From Crossiella sp. SN42 (GTDB taxonomy: Bacteria > Actinomycetota > Actinomycetes > Mycobacteriales > Pseudonocardiaceae): a DNA stretch of 64,000 bases. Numbering within the stretch: the first letter of the stretch is position 1; every line of letters starts with the position of its first letter. Both the position numbers and the translations under genes were made by a program. The notes under the pieces were generated by a model. It had not been told where the DNA came from and made no database searches. It saw only the letters and a program-made list of their open reading frames with translations. The stretch covers positions 558,001-622,000 of the forward strand of contig NZ_JAMHIV010000001.1 of NCBI RefSeq assembly GCF_023897065.1, read 5' to 3'. This document shows positions 42,000 to 50,354 of this stretch, piece after piece.

Positions 42000-44900
42000 A
42001 TGAACCGAAGATCGCGGACGTTGGCGGGGCTGGTGGCGCTGGCCACCGTCGGCGCCACGCTCACGGTCCTGCCTTCGGCCGCCGCCGCACCGTCGGTGGC
42101 GCCGGCCGGGGGCGCGCGGCACCAGGTCACCCTGATCACCGGTGACCAGGTGCAGGCGAGTCAGCGCGGTGACGGCAGCTGGAGCATGTCGATCACCGCG
42201 GCCGAGCAGGGGCGGTCGGTCGGCTTCCGGCAGTTCCCGGTCACCAGGGGCAAGCACACCGACTGGTACCTGGTGCCGCAGCACGCTGAGCGGGCGCTGG
42301 CCGAGGGGCAGCTGGACCGGGAGCTGTTCAACATCACCGGGCTGATCCGGCAGGGTTACGACGACGCGCACAGCAAGGTCATGCCGTTGCTGGTGGAGCA
42401 CCAGGACACGGCCGCCCAGCGAGCCAAGGCGTTGCCGGGGGTCACCGTGCAGCGTGAGCTGTCCGGGCTCGGCCTGACCGCGGTGGACGGGCAGAAGGCC
42501 GCCGCACCTGAGTTCTGGCGGGAGCTGGGCATCGCGCGCGCTGGGGGTGTGCGCAAGATCTGGCTCAACGGCAAGGTCGAAGCCTCGCTGGAGCAGAGTG
42601 TGCCGCAGGTCGGCGCGCCCGCCGCGTGGCAGTCCGGGTTGACCGGCAAGGGTGTCACGGTCGCGGTGCTGGACAGCGGCATCGACGACACGCACCCGGA
42701 TGTGGCCGGCAAGGTCAAGCACAGCAAGGACTTCAGCGGCAAGGGCGACGTCACCGACGGCAACGGGCACGGCACGCACGTGGCCGCCGCCGCGGTCGGT
42801 TCCGGTGCGGCCGAGGGCGGCAAGCTCAAGGGGGTCGCGCCCGAGGCGGAGCTGGCCGTGGGCAAGGTGCTCGACGACAACGGCCGGGGCCAGTTCGACG
42901 ACATCATCGCGGGCATGACCTGGGCCGCGGCCGAGGTCAAGGCCAAGGTGGTGAACCTGAGCCTGGGCAGCCGCAGTGACAGCGACGATCCGCTGGCGCA
43001 GGCGGTGAACACGTTGAGCCGCCAGCACAACACGCTGTTCGTGGTCGCCGTGGGCAACGACGGGCCGCCCGGCACGGTGTACAGCCCGGCCAGGGCGGAT
43101 CTCGCGCTGGCCGTCGGCAGCGTCACCAAGTCCGGTGTGCGTTCCGAGTTCTCCAGCCAGGGACCGCGCCGCGGTGACAACGCGGTGAAACCGGAGATTT
43201 CCGCACCGGGCAGCGACATCGTGGCCGCCCGCGCCGCGGGCACCGCCATGGGTGAACCGGTGAACGAGCGCTACACCAAGGCATCCGGCACCTCGATGGC
43301 CGCCCCGCACGTCTCCGGTGGCGCGGCGGTCCTGGCCCAGCAGCACCCGGACTGGACCGCCGAACAGCTGAAGTCGGCGCTGGTGGCCACCTCGGCCCCG
43401 GTGGACCACAGCGGCGTGTTCGCCGTGGGCAGCGGCCGGATGGACCTGGGCAAGGCGGTCGCCGCGAAGGTGCGGTCCTCGCCGAGCGCGGTCAACGCGT
43501 TCCTGAAGTGGCCCAGCACCAAGGCGGAGACCCGCACGGTCACCTACACCAACCCCGGCACCACCCCGGTGACGCTCAACCTCAAGCTGGACCTGGCCGA
43601 CACCGCGGGCGCCCCGGCCCCGGCCGGGCTGGCCAAGCTGTCCGCGAACACGGTGACCGTGCCGCCGGGCGGCCAGGCCACCGTTACGGTCTCGCTGATC
43701 CCGCGCGCGGCCAAGGCGGGCAGCTACGGCGGCACGCTCACCGCCACCGACGGCACCACCTCGCTGCGCACCCTGGTCGGCGCGCACGAGGAGGGCGAGC
43801 ACCACGAGGTCACCGCGAAGGTGCTGCGCCGCGACGGCAAGCCGCCCACCGCCCAGGACTTCGGCGACCTGTCGCTGAGCCGCACCCAGGACGGCGAGAG
43901 CTTCCAGGTCCCGGCCAACGGCACCGCCAGGGTGCCGCCGGGTGAGTACCTGGTCTACGGCGCGGTGAACACGCCGAACCCGGAGGGCATCCCGGCCATC
44001 AGCACCTTCGTCAACCCGGCGCTGAAGATCAGCAAGAACACCACCGTCACCTTCGACGCCCGGCTGGCCAAGCAGGTCAAGATCAGCACCGACCAGCCGG
44101 AGGCCAGGGGCGGCTGGTGGACCGCGCAGATGCGCCACCGCATCACCGACACCGGACGCGCAGGCACCTGGGGCCACGGCCTGAGCATCGGCTTCTACGA
44201 CTACTCCACCTATTCCGCCCCCGGCGTCAGCTCCCCCGCCTTCAGCTTCGCCACCAACCAGCGGCGGGAGGAACCGGATGTCGAACTGTGGGCCGAGGGG
44301 CCGCAACGAACGGAGCTCTACACCGGCTGGCTGCGCGGGTCACCCCAGGATGCGTTGCGGCACAAGCTTCCTTCGGTGCACGGCGGCGCGGGCACGCCGG
44401 CGGAGCTGGCCAAGGTCGACGCCAAGGGCAAGATCGTGGTGCTCGGCCTGCCCAACGGGCTGAGCTATGCCGAGGTGTACCAACGCATCCGCGACGTCAA
44501 GGCGGCCGGGGGCGTGGCCACCGCGCTCTACGTCAGCGAGGACCAGCCCTTCCGCGCGGCCGCGAAGAGCACCGACGAGGAGTACCCCGCGGTGCTGCCC
44601 TCGGTGCGGGTCTACGGTGGCTACGCGGCAAAACTGGCCGCGCACGCCAAGGCGGGCGGGGAGCTGTCCCTGATCGCGCGCACCAGCAGCAAGCACCGCT
44701 ACGAACTGGCCTTCCCCTCGATGGGCAAGATCCCGGCCAAGCTGGACCACCACGTCAAGACGGCCGACCTGGCCAAGATGACCATGGTCTACCACGGTGC
44801 TCCCCCGGGACAGCCCCCCGTCGTCGGGGCCTACGCGGAGACACCGTCCGGGCAGTTCAGCGTCAACGTGCACGCCGAGGCGGTCTCCGGTGAGCGGGTC

Positions 44901-45683
44901 GAGTACTTCAGCCCGGGCACCTGGGAGATCAACGTCGGCACCTGGTACGCCGCCGGGGGCTCGTTGGTGAAGACGATGAAGCTGGAGGCCGGGAAGTCCT
45001 ACCGGGAGGAGTGGAACAAGGCGGTCAACGGTCCGGGCTTCACCGGCACCACCAGCAACGAGCTGGGCGAGAACCACCCGTGGGTATGGGTCAAGGACCG
45101 GCTGCTCGACGTGACCGTGCCCTGGTGGAGCGACGCCGCCGGGCATCCCAGGCGGACCGAACCGGGCTGGGGCATCGACAAGGGCAGCACCACCCTCTAC
45201 GGCGACGGCGTCGAGCTCGGCAGGCACAACACCCCCGGCCGCGGCGTGTTCACCCTGGGCCGGGCCAGGGAGTACCGGCTGGAGTCCGAGGTGACCAGGG
45301 ACGTCGACTGGTGGCCGACCTCCACCCGGATCACCTCGGCCTGGACCTTCGCCGCGCCCTGGGGCGACGGCGCGTTGCCACTGCTGAACATCCGCTACGC
45401 CCCGCCGGTCGACATCGGCAACCGGGCGCCGGGTGACCGGGAGTTCACCATCCCGGTGACCGTGCCCCGCCAGGACGGCCCGGCCACGGTCACCAGCCTC
45501 ACCGTGGACTACTCCGTCGACGAGGGGAAGACCTGGCAGCAGGCCAAGGTGGACAAGACGGAGGCGGGCTGGACCGCTACCGTGCGCAACCCGGCCAAGG
45601 GGTTCGTGTCCCTGCGCGGCAAGGCATCCGATGATGTGAACACCGTGGAGCAGACCGTGCTCAAAGCCTACGAGATCGGATGA
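42000..45683 (+). CDS. large secreted S8 family serine peptidase (subtilisin/kexin-like)
   Basis: A 1227-residue exported protease. A signal peptide (residues 1-30) and a propeptide of about 170 residues precede the catalytic domain. The triad is D225 in AVLDSGIDDTHPD, H257 in GHGTHVAAA and S432 in ASGTSMAAPHVSGG; the oxyanion Asn is in VVAVGNDGPPG. Beyond residue 500 come beta-sandwich domains (TVTYTNPGTTPVTLNLKLDL) and an extension of nearly 700 residues reading like repeated immunoglobulin-like or carbohydrate-binding modules. It is much longer than classic subtilisins but resembles other actinomycete S8 proteins. GAGGGG precedes the ATG. Confidence 0.92.
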   Translation: MNRRSRTLAGLVALATVGATLTVLPSAAAAPSVAPAGGARHQVTLITGDQVQASQRGDGSWSMSITAAEQGRSVGFRQFPVTRGKHTDWYLVPQHAERALAEGQLDRELFNITGLIRQGYDDAHSKVMPLLVEHQDTAAQRAKALPGVTVQRELSGLGLTAVDGQKAAAPEFWRELGIARAGGVRKIWLNGKVEASLEQSVPQVGAPAAWQSGLTGKGVTVAVLDSGIDDTHPDVAGKVKHSKDFSGKGDVTDGNGHGTHVAAAAVGSGAAEGGKLKGVAPEAELAVGKVLDDNGRGQFDDIIAGMTWAAAEVKAKVVNLSLGSRSDSDDPLAQAVNTLSRQHNTLFVVAVGNDGPPGTVYSPARADLALAVGSVTKSGVRSEFSSQGPRRGDNAVKPEISAPGSDIVAARAAGTAMGEPVNERYTKASGTSMAAPHVSGGAAVLAQQHPDWTAEQLKSALVATSAPVDHSGVFAVGSGRMDLGKAVAAKVRSSPSAVNAFLKWPSTKAETRTVTYTNPGTTPVTLNLKLDLADTAGAPAPAGLAKLSANTVTVPPGGQATVTVSLIPRAAKAGSYGGTLTATDGTTSLRTLVGAHEEGEHHEVTAKVLRRDGKPPTAQDFGDLSLSRTQDGESFQVPANGTARVPPGEYLVYGAVNTPNPEGIPAISTFVNPALKISKNTTVTFDARLAKQVKISTDQPEARGGWWTAQMRHRITDTGRAGTWGHGLSIGFYDYSTYSAPGVSSPAFSFATNQRREEPDVELWAEGPQRTELYTGWLRGSPQDALRHKLPSVHGGAGTPAELAKVDAKGKIVVLGLPNGLSYAEVYQRIRDVKAAGGVATALYVSEDQPFRAAAKSTDEEYPAVLPSVRVYGGYAAKLAAHAKAGGELSLIARTSSKHRYELAFPSMGKIPAKLDHHVKTADLAKMTMVYHGAPPGQPPVVGAYAETPSGQFSVNVHAEAVSGERVEYFSPGTWEINVGTWYAAGGSLVKTMKLEAGKSYREEWNKAVNGPGFTGTTSNELGENHPWVWVKDRLLDVTVPWWSDAAGHPRRTEPGWGIDKGSTTLYGDGVELGRHNTPGRGVFTLGRAREYRLESEVTRDVDWWPTSTRITSAWTFAAPWGDGALPLLNIRYAPPVDIGNRAPGDREFTIPVTVPRQDGPATVTSLTVDYSVDEGKTWQQAKVDKTEAGWTATVRNPAKGFVSLRGKASDDVNTVEQTVLKAYEIG

Positions 45684-45742
45684 GATTTCAGCGGTAGCCG
45701 AAACCCCCTGGCAAACCGGGCGGCGTGACCTACGGTCCGCCC

Positions 45743-46702
45743 ATGGACCGTAGAAGCATGCTCGCCCTCGGCGCTACCGCCGCCACGCTCGCGGTGACCG
45801 GCGGGGCCGCCTCGGCCTCGCCGGCGCCGCGAGTCCCCTCTGATGCCGCACTGGCCCGCTCGCTGGGTTTCCGCAGCGCGCACGCCGAGGTCAACGGCAC
45901 CCGCCTGCACTACGTGATCGGCGGATCGGGCTCGCCACTGGTGCTCTTACCCGGCTGGCCGCAGACCTGGTGGGAGTTCCACAAGATCATGCCCGCGCTG
46001 GCCAAGCGGCACACCGTGATCGCGGTGGACCTGCGCGGCATGGGCGGCTCCGGCAAACCGGCCGGTGGCTACGACAAGAAGACCATGGCCCGCGACATCC
46101 ACGAGCTGATCGGCAAGCTCGGCCACCAGCGGGCCGATGTGGCCGGGCACGACATCGGCGCGATGGTGGCGCAGAGCCTGGCCGCGCACCACCCCGGCAC
46201 GGTGCGGAAACTGGCCCTGCTCGACGTCGCGCACGTGGACGAGAGCCTGTACCAGCTGACCCTGATCCCCCGCCCCGGTCAGCCGTTCTTCCCGTGGTGG
46301 TTCGCCTTCAACCAGGCCCAGGGCCTGCCGGAGCAGCTGATCGCCGGCCGCTCGCGGCTGCTCATCGACCACTTCTGCGACATGCTGCTGGTCAACCGGG
46401 CCGCCATCGACGAGCGCGACCGGGCGATCTACGCGCACGCCTACGCCACGCAGGACGCGGTCCGGGCGGGCAACGGCTGGTACCAGGGGTTCGTGCAGGA
46501 CATCGTGGACGAGAAGAGCCACGGCCAGCTGACCATGCCGGTGCTCGGGCTGGGCGCCGGTCCGAACTACCACTACCTGGCCGAACACTTGCCGCACAAG
46601 GCAACCGACGTACGGGTGCGGGAGATCAAGGACTCCGGGCACTACCTCGCCGAGGAGCAGCCGGCCGCGGTGCTGGCCGAGCTGAACGCCTTCTTCGGCT
46701 AG
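45743..46702 (+). CDS. alpha/beta hydrolase, exported, epoxide hydrolase-like
   Basis: A 319-residue alpha/beta hydrolase with a twin-arginine-like signal (MDRRSMLALGATAATLAVTG). The oxyanion and lid-start motif is LLPGWPQTWWEFHKI. The nucleophile elbow reads AGHDIGAMVAQ, with Asp in place of Ser. This is typical of epoxide hydrolases and haloalkane dehalogenases. The terminal His is in SGHYLAEEQP. The ATG at 45743 is chosen over 45725 because it begins the RR signal. Substrate unknown. Its stop overlaps the convergent gene by four bases. Confidence 0.88.
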   Translation: MDRRSMLALGATAATLAVTGGAASASPAPRVPSDAALARSLGFRSAHAEVNGTRLHYVIGGSGSPLVLLPGWPQTWWEFHKIMPALAKRHTVIAVDLRGMGGSGKPAGGYDKKTMARDIHELIGKLGHQRADVAGHDIGAMVAQSLAAHHPGTVRKLALLDVAHVDESLYQLTLIPRPGQPFFPWWFAFNQAQGLPEQLIAGRSRLLIDHFCDMLLVNRAAIDERDRAIYAHAYATQDAVRAGNGWYQGFVQDIVDEKSHGQLTMPVLGLGAGPNYHYLAEHLPHKATDVRVREIKDSGHYLAEEQPAAVLAELNAFFG

Positions 46703-47313
46703 CCGGGCGCCAGGGGCAGGCCGCCCACCACCGCGCCGTGCTCGTCCAGCACCCGGATGCTCGGCACGTCCTGGGCGTCCACCGACAGCACGATGCGCGG
46801 CCTGCCCTGGGAATCGCTCAACGCGAGCACCGCACCGTCCACAGTGGACCAAACCAGCTCCACCCTGGTCGGCATCGGCGGCGTCTGGCCGGGCGGCAGC
46901 CGCGGATCGGGCATCTGCTTGAAGAACAGCGCCGCCGCGCCGTGCTCGCCCTGCCAGCGCGTGCCCAGGGTGAGGGCCTGGGCGTTGGGGTAGTCCAGGG
47001 AGACCGAGGCTGCCGAGGCCCCGGCCACGATGCCGCCGCGCTCGGAGCCGTGCTCGTCGTTGAAGATCAGGTAGGTGCCGTGCTCGGGCCCCTGGCGCTG
47101 GTCGGCCGGGATCACCTGGCCGCCGATGATCACCGGTGGCCGCTTGGTGTCGGCGAGCACCCGCTGCCGCCCTCTGCGGTCCCGCACGGTGAAGGACCCG
47201 CGAACCTGTTCTCCCGCAGGCTCAGCGGTGGCGGTGGGTGCGGCGAGCGCGGCGGTGGTCACGGCCAGCGCGCCGCCGCGCAGGGCGGTGCGCCGGGACA
47301 GCGGTGAGTTCAT
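46699..47313 (-). CDS. exported hypothetical protein with Tat-like signal
   Basis: A 204-residue protein starting MNSPLSRRTALRGG, a twin-arginine-like signal ending near TATAEPAG. The mature region is beta-rich (GTYLIFNDEHGSERGGIVAG, VELVWSTVDGAVLALSDSQG, PSIRVLDEHGAVV) and resembles small beta-propeller or all-beta secreted proteins. Function unknown. The frame is open to 47361 but the RR signal sets the start at 47313. It converges on the alpha/beta hydrolase. Confidence 0.7.
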   Translation of the reverse strand: MNSPLSRRTALRGGALAVTTAALAAPTATAEPAGEQVRGSFTVRDRRGRQRVLADTKRPPVIIGGQVIPADQRQGPEHGTYLIFNDEHGSERGGIVAGASAASVSLDYPNAQALTLGTRWQGEHGAAALFFKQMPDPRLPPGQTPPMPTRVELVWSTVDGAVLALSDSQGRPRIVLSVDAQDVPSIRVLDEHGAVVGGLPLAPG

Positions 47314-47402
47314 GCGGGCAGTCAACCCAAACCCGGACCGCCGGGCACTGGGGACGACCACCGCTGCGATGGTGGGGCGGTCCCCAGTGCCGCGCCCGGG
47401 AC

Positions 47403-47888
47403 TCAGCCCGCGAGCAGGGCGTCCATCTGGCCGACCGCCAGCGTCAGCCCTTCCTCGTGGCCCATCTTGATCAGCTGTTCCATCTGTTCCTTGCTGCCGA
47501 AGGCCGTGTCCAGCCGCATCCGGGTGCCGCCGTCGTGCTCGGTGAGCGTCATCCGCACAGTCGAGATCGGCATGGTCGTGCTGGGCGTGCCGTCGGCCTC
47601 AGCGAAACCGTCGGTGAACTCCAGCGCGCGCTCCGGCGTCACCGAGTCGATCCGCCACCAGCCCCGGTACTTCTCGCCCTCGGGACCGGTCATGTAGTAG
47701 GTGACCGCCCCGCCGGGGGTCAGGTCGTGCTCCTCCATGGTCGCCGGGTGGCTCGGCGGGCCCCACCAGCGCTCTAGCTGGTGGGGGTCGGCCCACAGCT
47801 GCCAGACCTGCTGGATAGGCGCACCGAAGTCAGCCGTCAGACTGAGGGTGAGCTTGTCAAAGTCCTTGTCCACACTGGTGACGCTCAT
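47403..47888 (-). CDS. SRPBCC (AHSA1-type) domain protein
   Basis: A 161-residue START-like protein of the AHSA1/Bet v 1 fold. Signature parts are FGAPIQQVWQLWADPHQLER, WWGPPSHPATMEEHDL and GTRMRLDTAFGSKEQMEQL. Such proteins bind hydrophobic ligands and in this genetic setting are the usual partners of SdpR-like ArsR repressors. The ATG at 47888 overlaps the ArsR stop by four bases, so translation is coupled. Ligand unknown. Confidence 0.9.
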   Translation of the reverse strand: MSVTSVDKDFDKLTLSLTADFGAPIQQVWQLWADPHQLERWWGPPSHPATMEEHDLTPGGAVTYYMTGPEGEKYRGWWRIDSVTPERALEFTDGFAEADGTPSTTMPISTVRMTLTEHDGGTRMRLDTAFGSKEQMEQLIKMGHEEGLTLAVGQMDALLAG

Positions 47889-48247
47889 CGGTCCTGCTCT
47901 CGTTCGAGGGTCTCCTCGGCCTGCCCGAGCAGCGCGGACATCCGGTCCACCCGTGCTCGCCAGGTCATTTCCAGTTGATCCAGGGCCAGCCGCGCCCGGT
48001 CCAGCGCGGCGGGGTCGGTGCGCACCAGCTGCTCCCGGCCCTGCCGCTGCTTGACCACCAGCCCGGCGCGCTCCAGCACCGCCACGTGCTTCTGCACCGC
48101 GGCGAAGCTCATCGGATACGCCTGCGCCAGCCGCGAGACCGACACCGCCTCCCGGGTGCACCGTCGCACGATGTCCCGGCGGGTGGTGTCGGCCAGCGCG
48201 TGGAACAGCCGGTCCACCGGCTCGTCGGCCAACTCATCTACAACCAT
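47885..48247 (-). CDS. ArsR family transcriptional regulator
   Basis: A 120-residue winged-helix repressor (LADTTRRDIVRRCTREAVSV, LAQAYPMSFAAVQKHVAVLE, RAGLVVKQRQGREQLVR). The metal-binding ELCVCD motif of classical ArsR is absent, matching the SdpR-like group that pairs with SRPBCC proteins. It is the first gene of a two-gene operon with the SRPBCC gene. A near-ideal palindromic operator overlaps its own ATG, implying autorepression. Confidence 0.92.
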   Translation of the reverse strand: MVVDELADEPVDRLFHALADTTRRDIVRRCTREAVSVSRLAQAYPMSFAAVQKHVAVLERAGLVVKQRQGREQLVRTDPAALDRARLALDQLEMTWRARVDRMSALLGQAEETLEREQDR

Positions 48248-48256
48248 TTGGTTGTA
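48239..48256. promoter_or_regulatory. ArsR operator, perfect 18-bp palindrome
   Basis: TACAACCA-TT-TGGTTGTA has eight-base perfect arms around two bases and overlaps the ArsR start codon (48245-48247). The AACCAAATGGTT core is, from memory, the usual operator type of ArsR/SRPBCC pairs. Binding here would block transcription of both genes. Confidence 0.75.
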
Positions 48257-48287
48257 CGTTAGCCCGTACCTGGTCCGATGTAAACCC

Positions 48288-49433
48288 TCAGGCCCGATCG
48301 CCCTGTCCCTGAGCCGCCCGCAGCGCCCCGGCCAGCTCCGCCGCGGTCCTGATCGGCGGCGGGTCGAGCAGGGCCGCGTCGAGCACCTCGGCCAGCCGGG
48401 CCGGGATCGCCGGATCGCGCTCGCGGATCGGCACCACGGGGTCGGTGAGCACCACCGTGACCGGGTCCTCGCCGCGCGGGAAGGTGCGCGGGGTCTCGCC
48501 GGTGAGCGTCCAGTACAGGGTGGCCGCGGCCGCCCAGACGTCGACCTCGGGCTTGGCGTACTTGTAGTTCACCACCTGGGCGCGCGGCATGAAGGCCACG
48601 CTGCCGCCCAGCGCGCCGGTGCGGGTGTGCCCGGACAGGCCGGCGCGGTCGAACGCCTTGGCCAGCCCGAAATCGCCGATCTTGGCCACCGGCTCCTCGG
48701 TGGTTCCGGCGAGGAAGATGTTGTGCGGCTTGACATCCCGGTGCACCAGCCCGTTCCCCCACGGCACCGGGGCCTGGTGCGCGTAGGCCAGGCCGTCGAG
48801 CACCTGCGACAGGATCGGCACCGCGCGCTCCACGGGCAGCCGACCGCCCTGCCCGGTCACCAGGTCGGCCAGACTGCCGCCCGCGCAGTACTCACTGGCC
48901 AGCAGGAACGCCGAGCCGCCCGCGCCGGCGCCGTGGAACTCCAGCACGTTGGGGTGGCGCAGCGCCCGGCTGTTCTCGATCTCGCGCAGGAAGGCGGTGC
49001 GGGCCTGCTGGTCCACCGACTGCTCGCCCCACAACGTCTTCACCGCGACCAGCGAGCCGGAAACCAGGTCCTTGGCCAGGTGCACCACCCCCTGGCTGCC
49101 CTGGCCGAGCCTGCGCACGATCTTGTACCCGGTGAACCCCACGCTCACCCGCAGCACGGTGTCGCCGATGCCGATCTCGTCGCCGTGCAGCAGCCGCTGC
49201 TCCCCGTTGATGGCCACCCCGTTGACCCGGGTTCCGTTGCGGCTGCCCAGATCCCGCACCCGCGCCTCGGGTGGGTCGACCTCGATCAGGCAGTGCCTGC
49301 GGGAGATCCGCTTGTCCCCGTCGCCGATGCGCAGGTCGCAGTCCAGCGACCGGCCGACCACGCAACTGCCCGCCGCCGTGAACTGCTTCTCCCGCACCGA
49401 GTCGCTGACGGCGAGGGTCACCGTGGTGCGCAT
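48288..49433 (-). CDS. FHA-domain serine/threonine protein kinase
   Basis: A 381-residue cytoplasmic kinase without membrane segments. An N-terminal FHA domain (about 20-95) has the phosphothreonine-binding pieces VVGRSLDCDLRIGDG, KRISRRHCLIEV and LGSRNGTRVNG. The kinase follows with a Gly-rich loop RRLGQGSQGVVHLA, K132, HRD at 231-233 (LVHRDVKPHNIFL) and DFG at 254-256. The usual APE motif is replaced by MPRAQ after GGSVAF, an oddity that could change activation. Its ATG directly follows the stop of the zinc/TPR gene (TAGATG), so the module is translationally coupled. The FHA domain probably docks phosphorylated partners from the same operon. Confidence 0.9.
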   Translation of the reverse strand: MRTTVTLAVSDSVREKQFTAAGSCVVGRSLDCDLRIGDGDKRISRRHCLIEVDPPEARVRDLGSRNGTRVNGVAINGEQRLLHGDEIGIGDTVLRVSVGFTGYKIVRRLGQGSQGVVHLAKDLVSGSLVAVKTLWGEQSVDQQARTAFLREIENSRALRHPNVLEFHGAGAGGSAFLLASEYCAGGSLADLVTGQGGRLPVERAVPILSQVLDGLAYAHQAPVPWGNGLVHRDVKPHNIFLAGTTEEPVAKIGDFGLAKAFDRAGLSGHTRTGALGGSVAFMPRAQVVNYKYAKPEVDVWAAAATLYWTLTGETPRTFPRGEDPVTVVLTDPVVPIRERDPAIPARLAEVLDAALLDPPPIRTAAELAGALRAAQGQGDRA

Positions 49434-50354
49434 CTACCACCGGTCCCCGAGGTCCCCGGCCACCCGGTGGGCCTGCTCGGCCTCCTCGGTGCGCCCCAGC
49501 TGGGCCAGTGCCTCCGCCCGGTCGTAGTAGGTCTCCGGGTGGTCCGGCCCGTCGCTGATCGCGATGTCCAGTGCCGCCAACGCTTCCGCGGGTCTGCCGA
49601 GCCGCAGCAGCGCCGCGCCGAGGGCGGCGTGGGCGTGGGCGCGCAGGTGCTCGGTGCGCCCGGCGTCCGCACCGGCCGCGTCCAGCCGGATGGCCTGCTC
49701 ACAGCAGTCCAGCGCCGCCGAGGGCCGGTCCAGCTCGGTGAGCGTGATCGCCTTGTCCACCAGCGCGGCCAGGTAGCAGGGCTGCACCCGCAACGCCCGG
49801 TCGTAACAGTCCAGCGCCCGCTCCGGCTGCTCGGCCCTGCGGTGCACCTCGGCCAGCTCGTACAGGGCCAGCACGTTGCGCGGATCAAGCTCGGCGGCCC
49901 GCTCCAGCGCGTCCACCGCCTCCGGGTATCGGACCAGCTCGCGCAGCACCAGCCCGCGGTGGAAGTGCGCGCTGACATACCCGGGCCGCTGCCGCACAAC
50001 CTGGTCGAACACCGCCAGCGACTCCCCGAGCAACCCCCGCTCCGCCAGCTCAACCCCCTCGTCGTGCAGGTCGGCGGCCGGTTCCCGTGGCCGGCTCAGC
50101 ACCTGCTGCCGCCGCGCGCCGTCGGCGAACTTGCCGCCACAGCTCGGGCAGCGCGGCCCCCGGAACAGGCCGCTGCGCTCGGGCAGGCAGCGGTCGCAGT
50201 AGGTGCGCTGGCAGTCCAGGCAGATCCGGAAGCTGACCGCGAAGTGCGCCGGATCGGCCAGCGCCACCGAATTCCCGCCGGGCGCCTTGGACACCGAGAT
50301 CATCCGCGGACAGGACCAGCCGAAACACCTCAACAGCACCGCGTTTCCCCTCAC
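49434..50354 (-). CDS. zinc-ribbon/TPR protein
   Basis: A 306-residue soluble protein. The N-terminal part holds six cysteines in three pairs (C45/C48, C53/C56, C69/C72; ICLDCQRTYCDRCLPE and CPSCGGKF) able to bind zinc. From about 90 to 300 there are five or six tetratricopeptide repeats (LLGESLAVFDQVVRQRPGYV, YPEAVDALERAAELDPRNVL, PERALDCYDRALRVQPCYL). It likely serves as a scaffold between the two kinases encoded on either side. It starts at a GTG whose bases overlap the kinase-WD40 stop (GTGA) and ends directly before the FHA-kinase ATG. Confidence 0.82.
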   Translation of the reverse strand: MRGNAVLLRCFGWSCPRMISVSKAPGGNSVALADPAHFAVSFRICLDCQRTYCDRCLPERSGLFRGPRCPSCGGKFADGARRQQVLSRPREPAADLHDEGVELAERGLLGESLAVFDQVVRQRPGYVSAHFHRGLVLRELVRYPEAVDALERAAELDPRNVLALYELAEVHRRAEQPERALDCYDRALRVQPCYLAALVDKAITLTELDRPSAALDCCEQAIRLDAAGADAGRTEHLRAHAHAALGAALLRLGRPAEALAALDIAISDGPDHPETYYDRAEALAQLGRTEEAEQAHRVAGDLGDRW

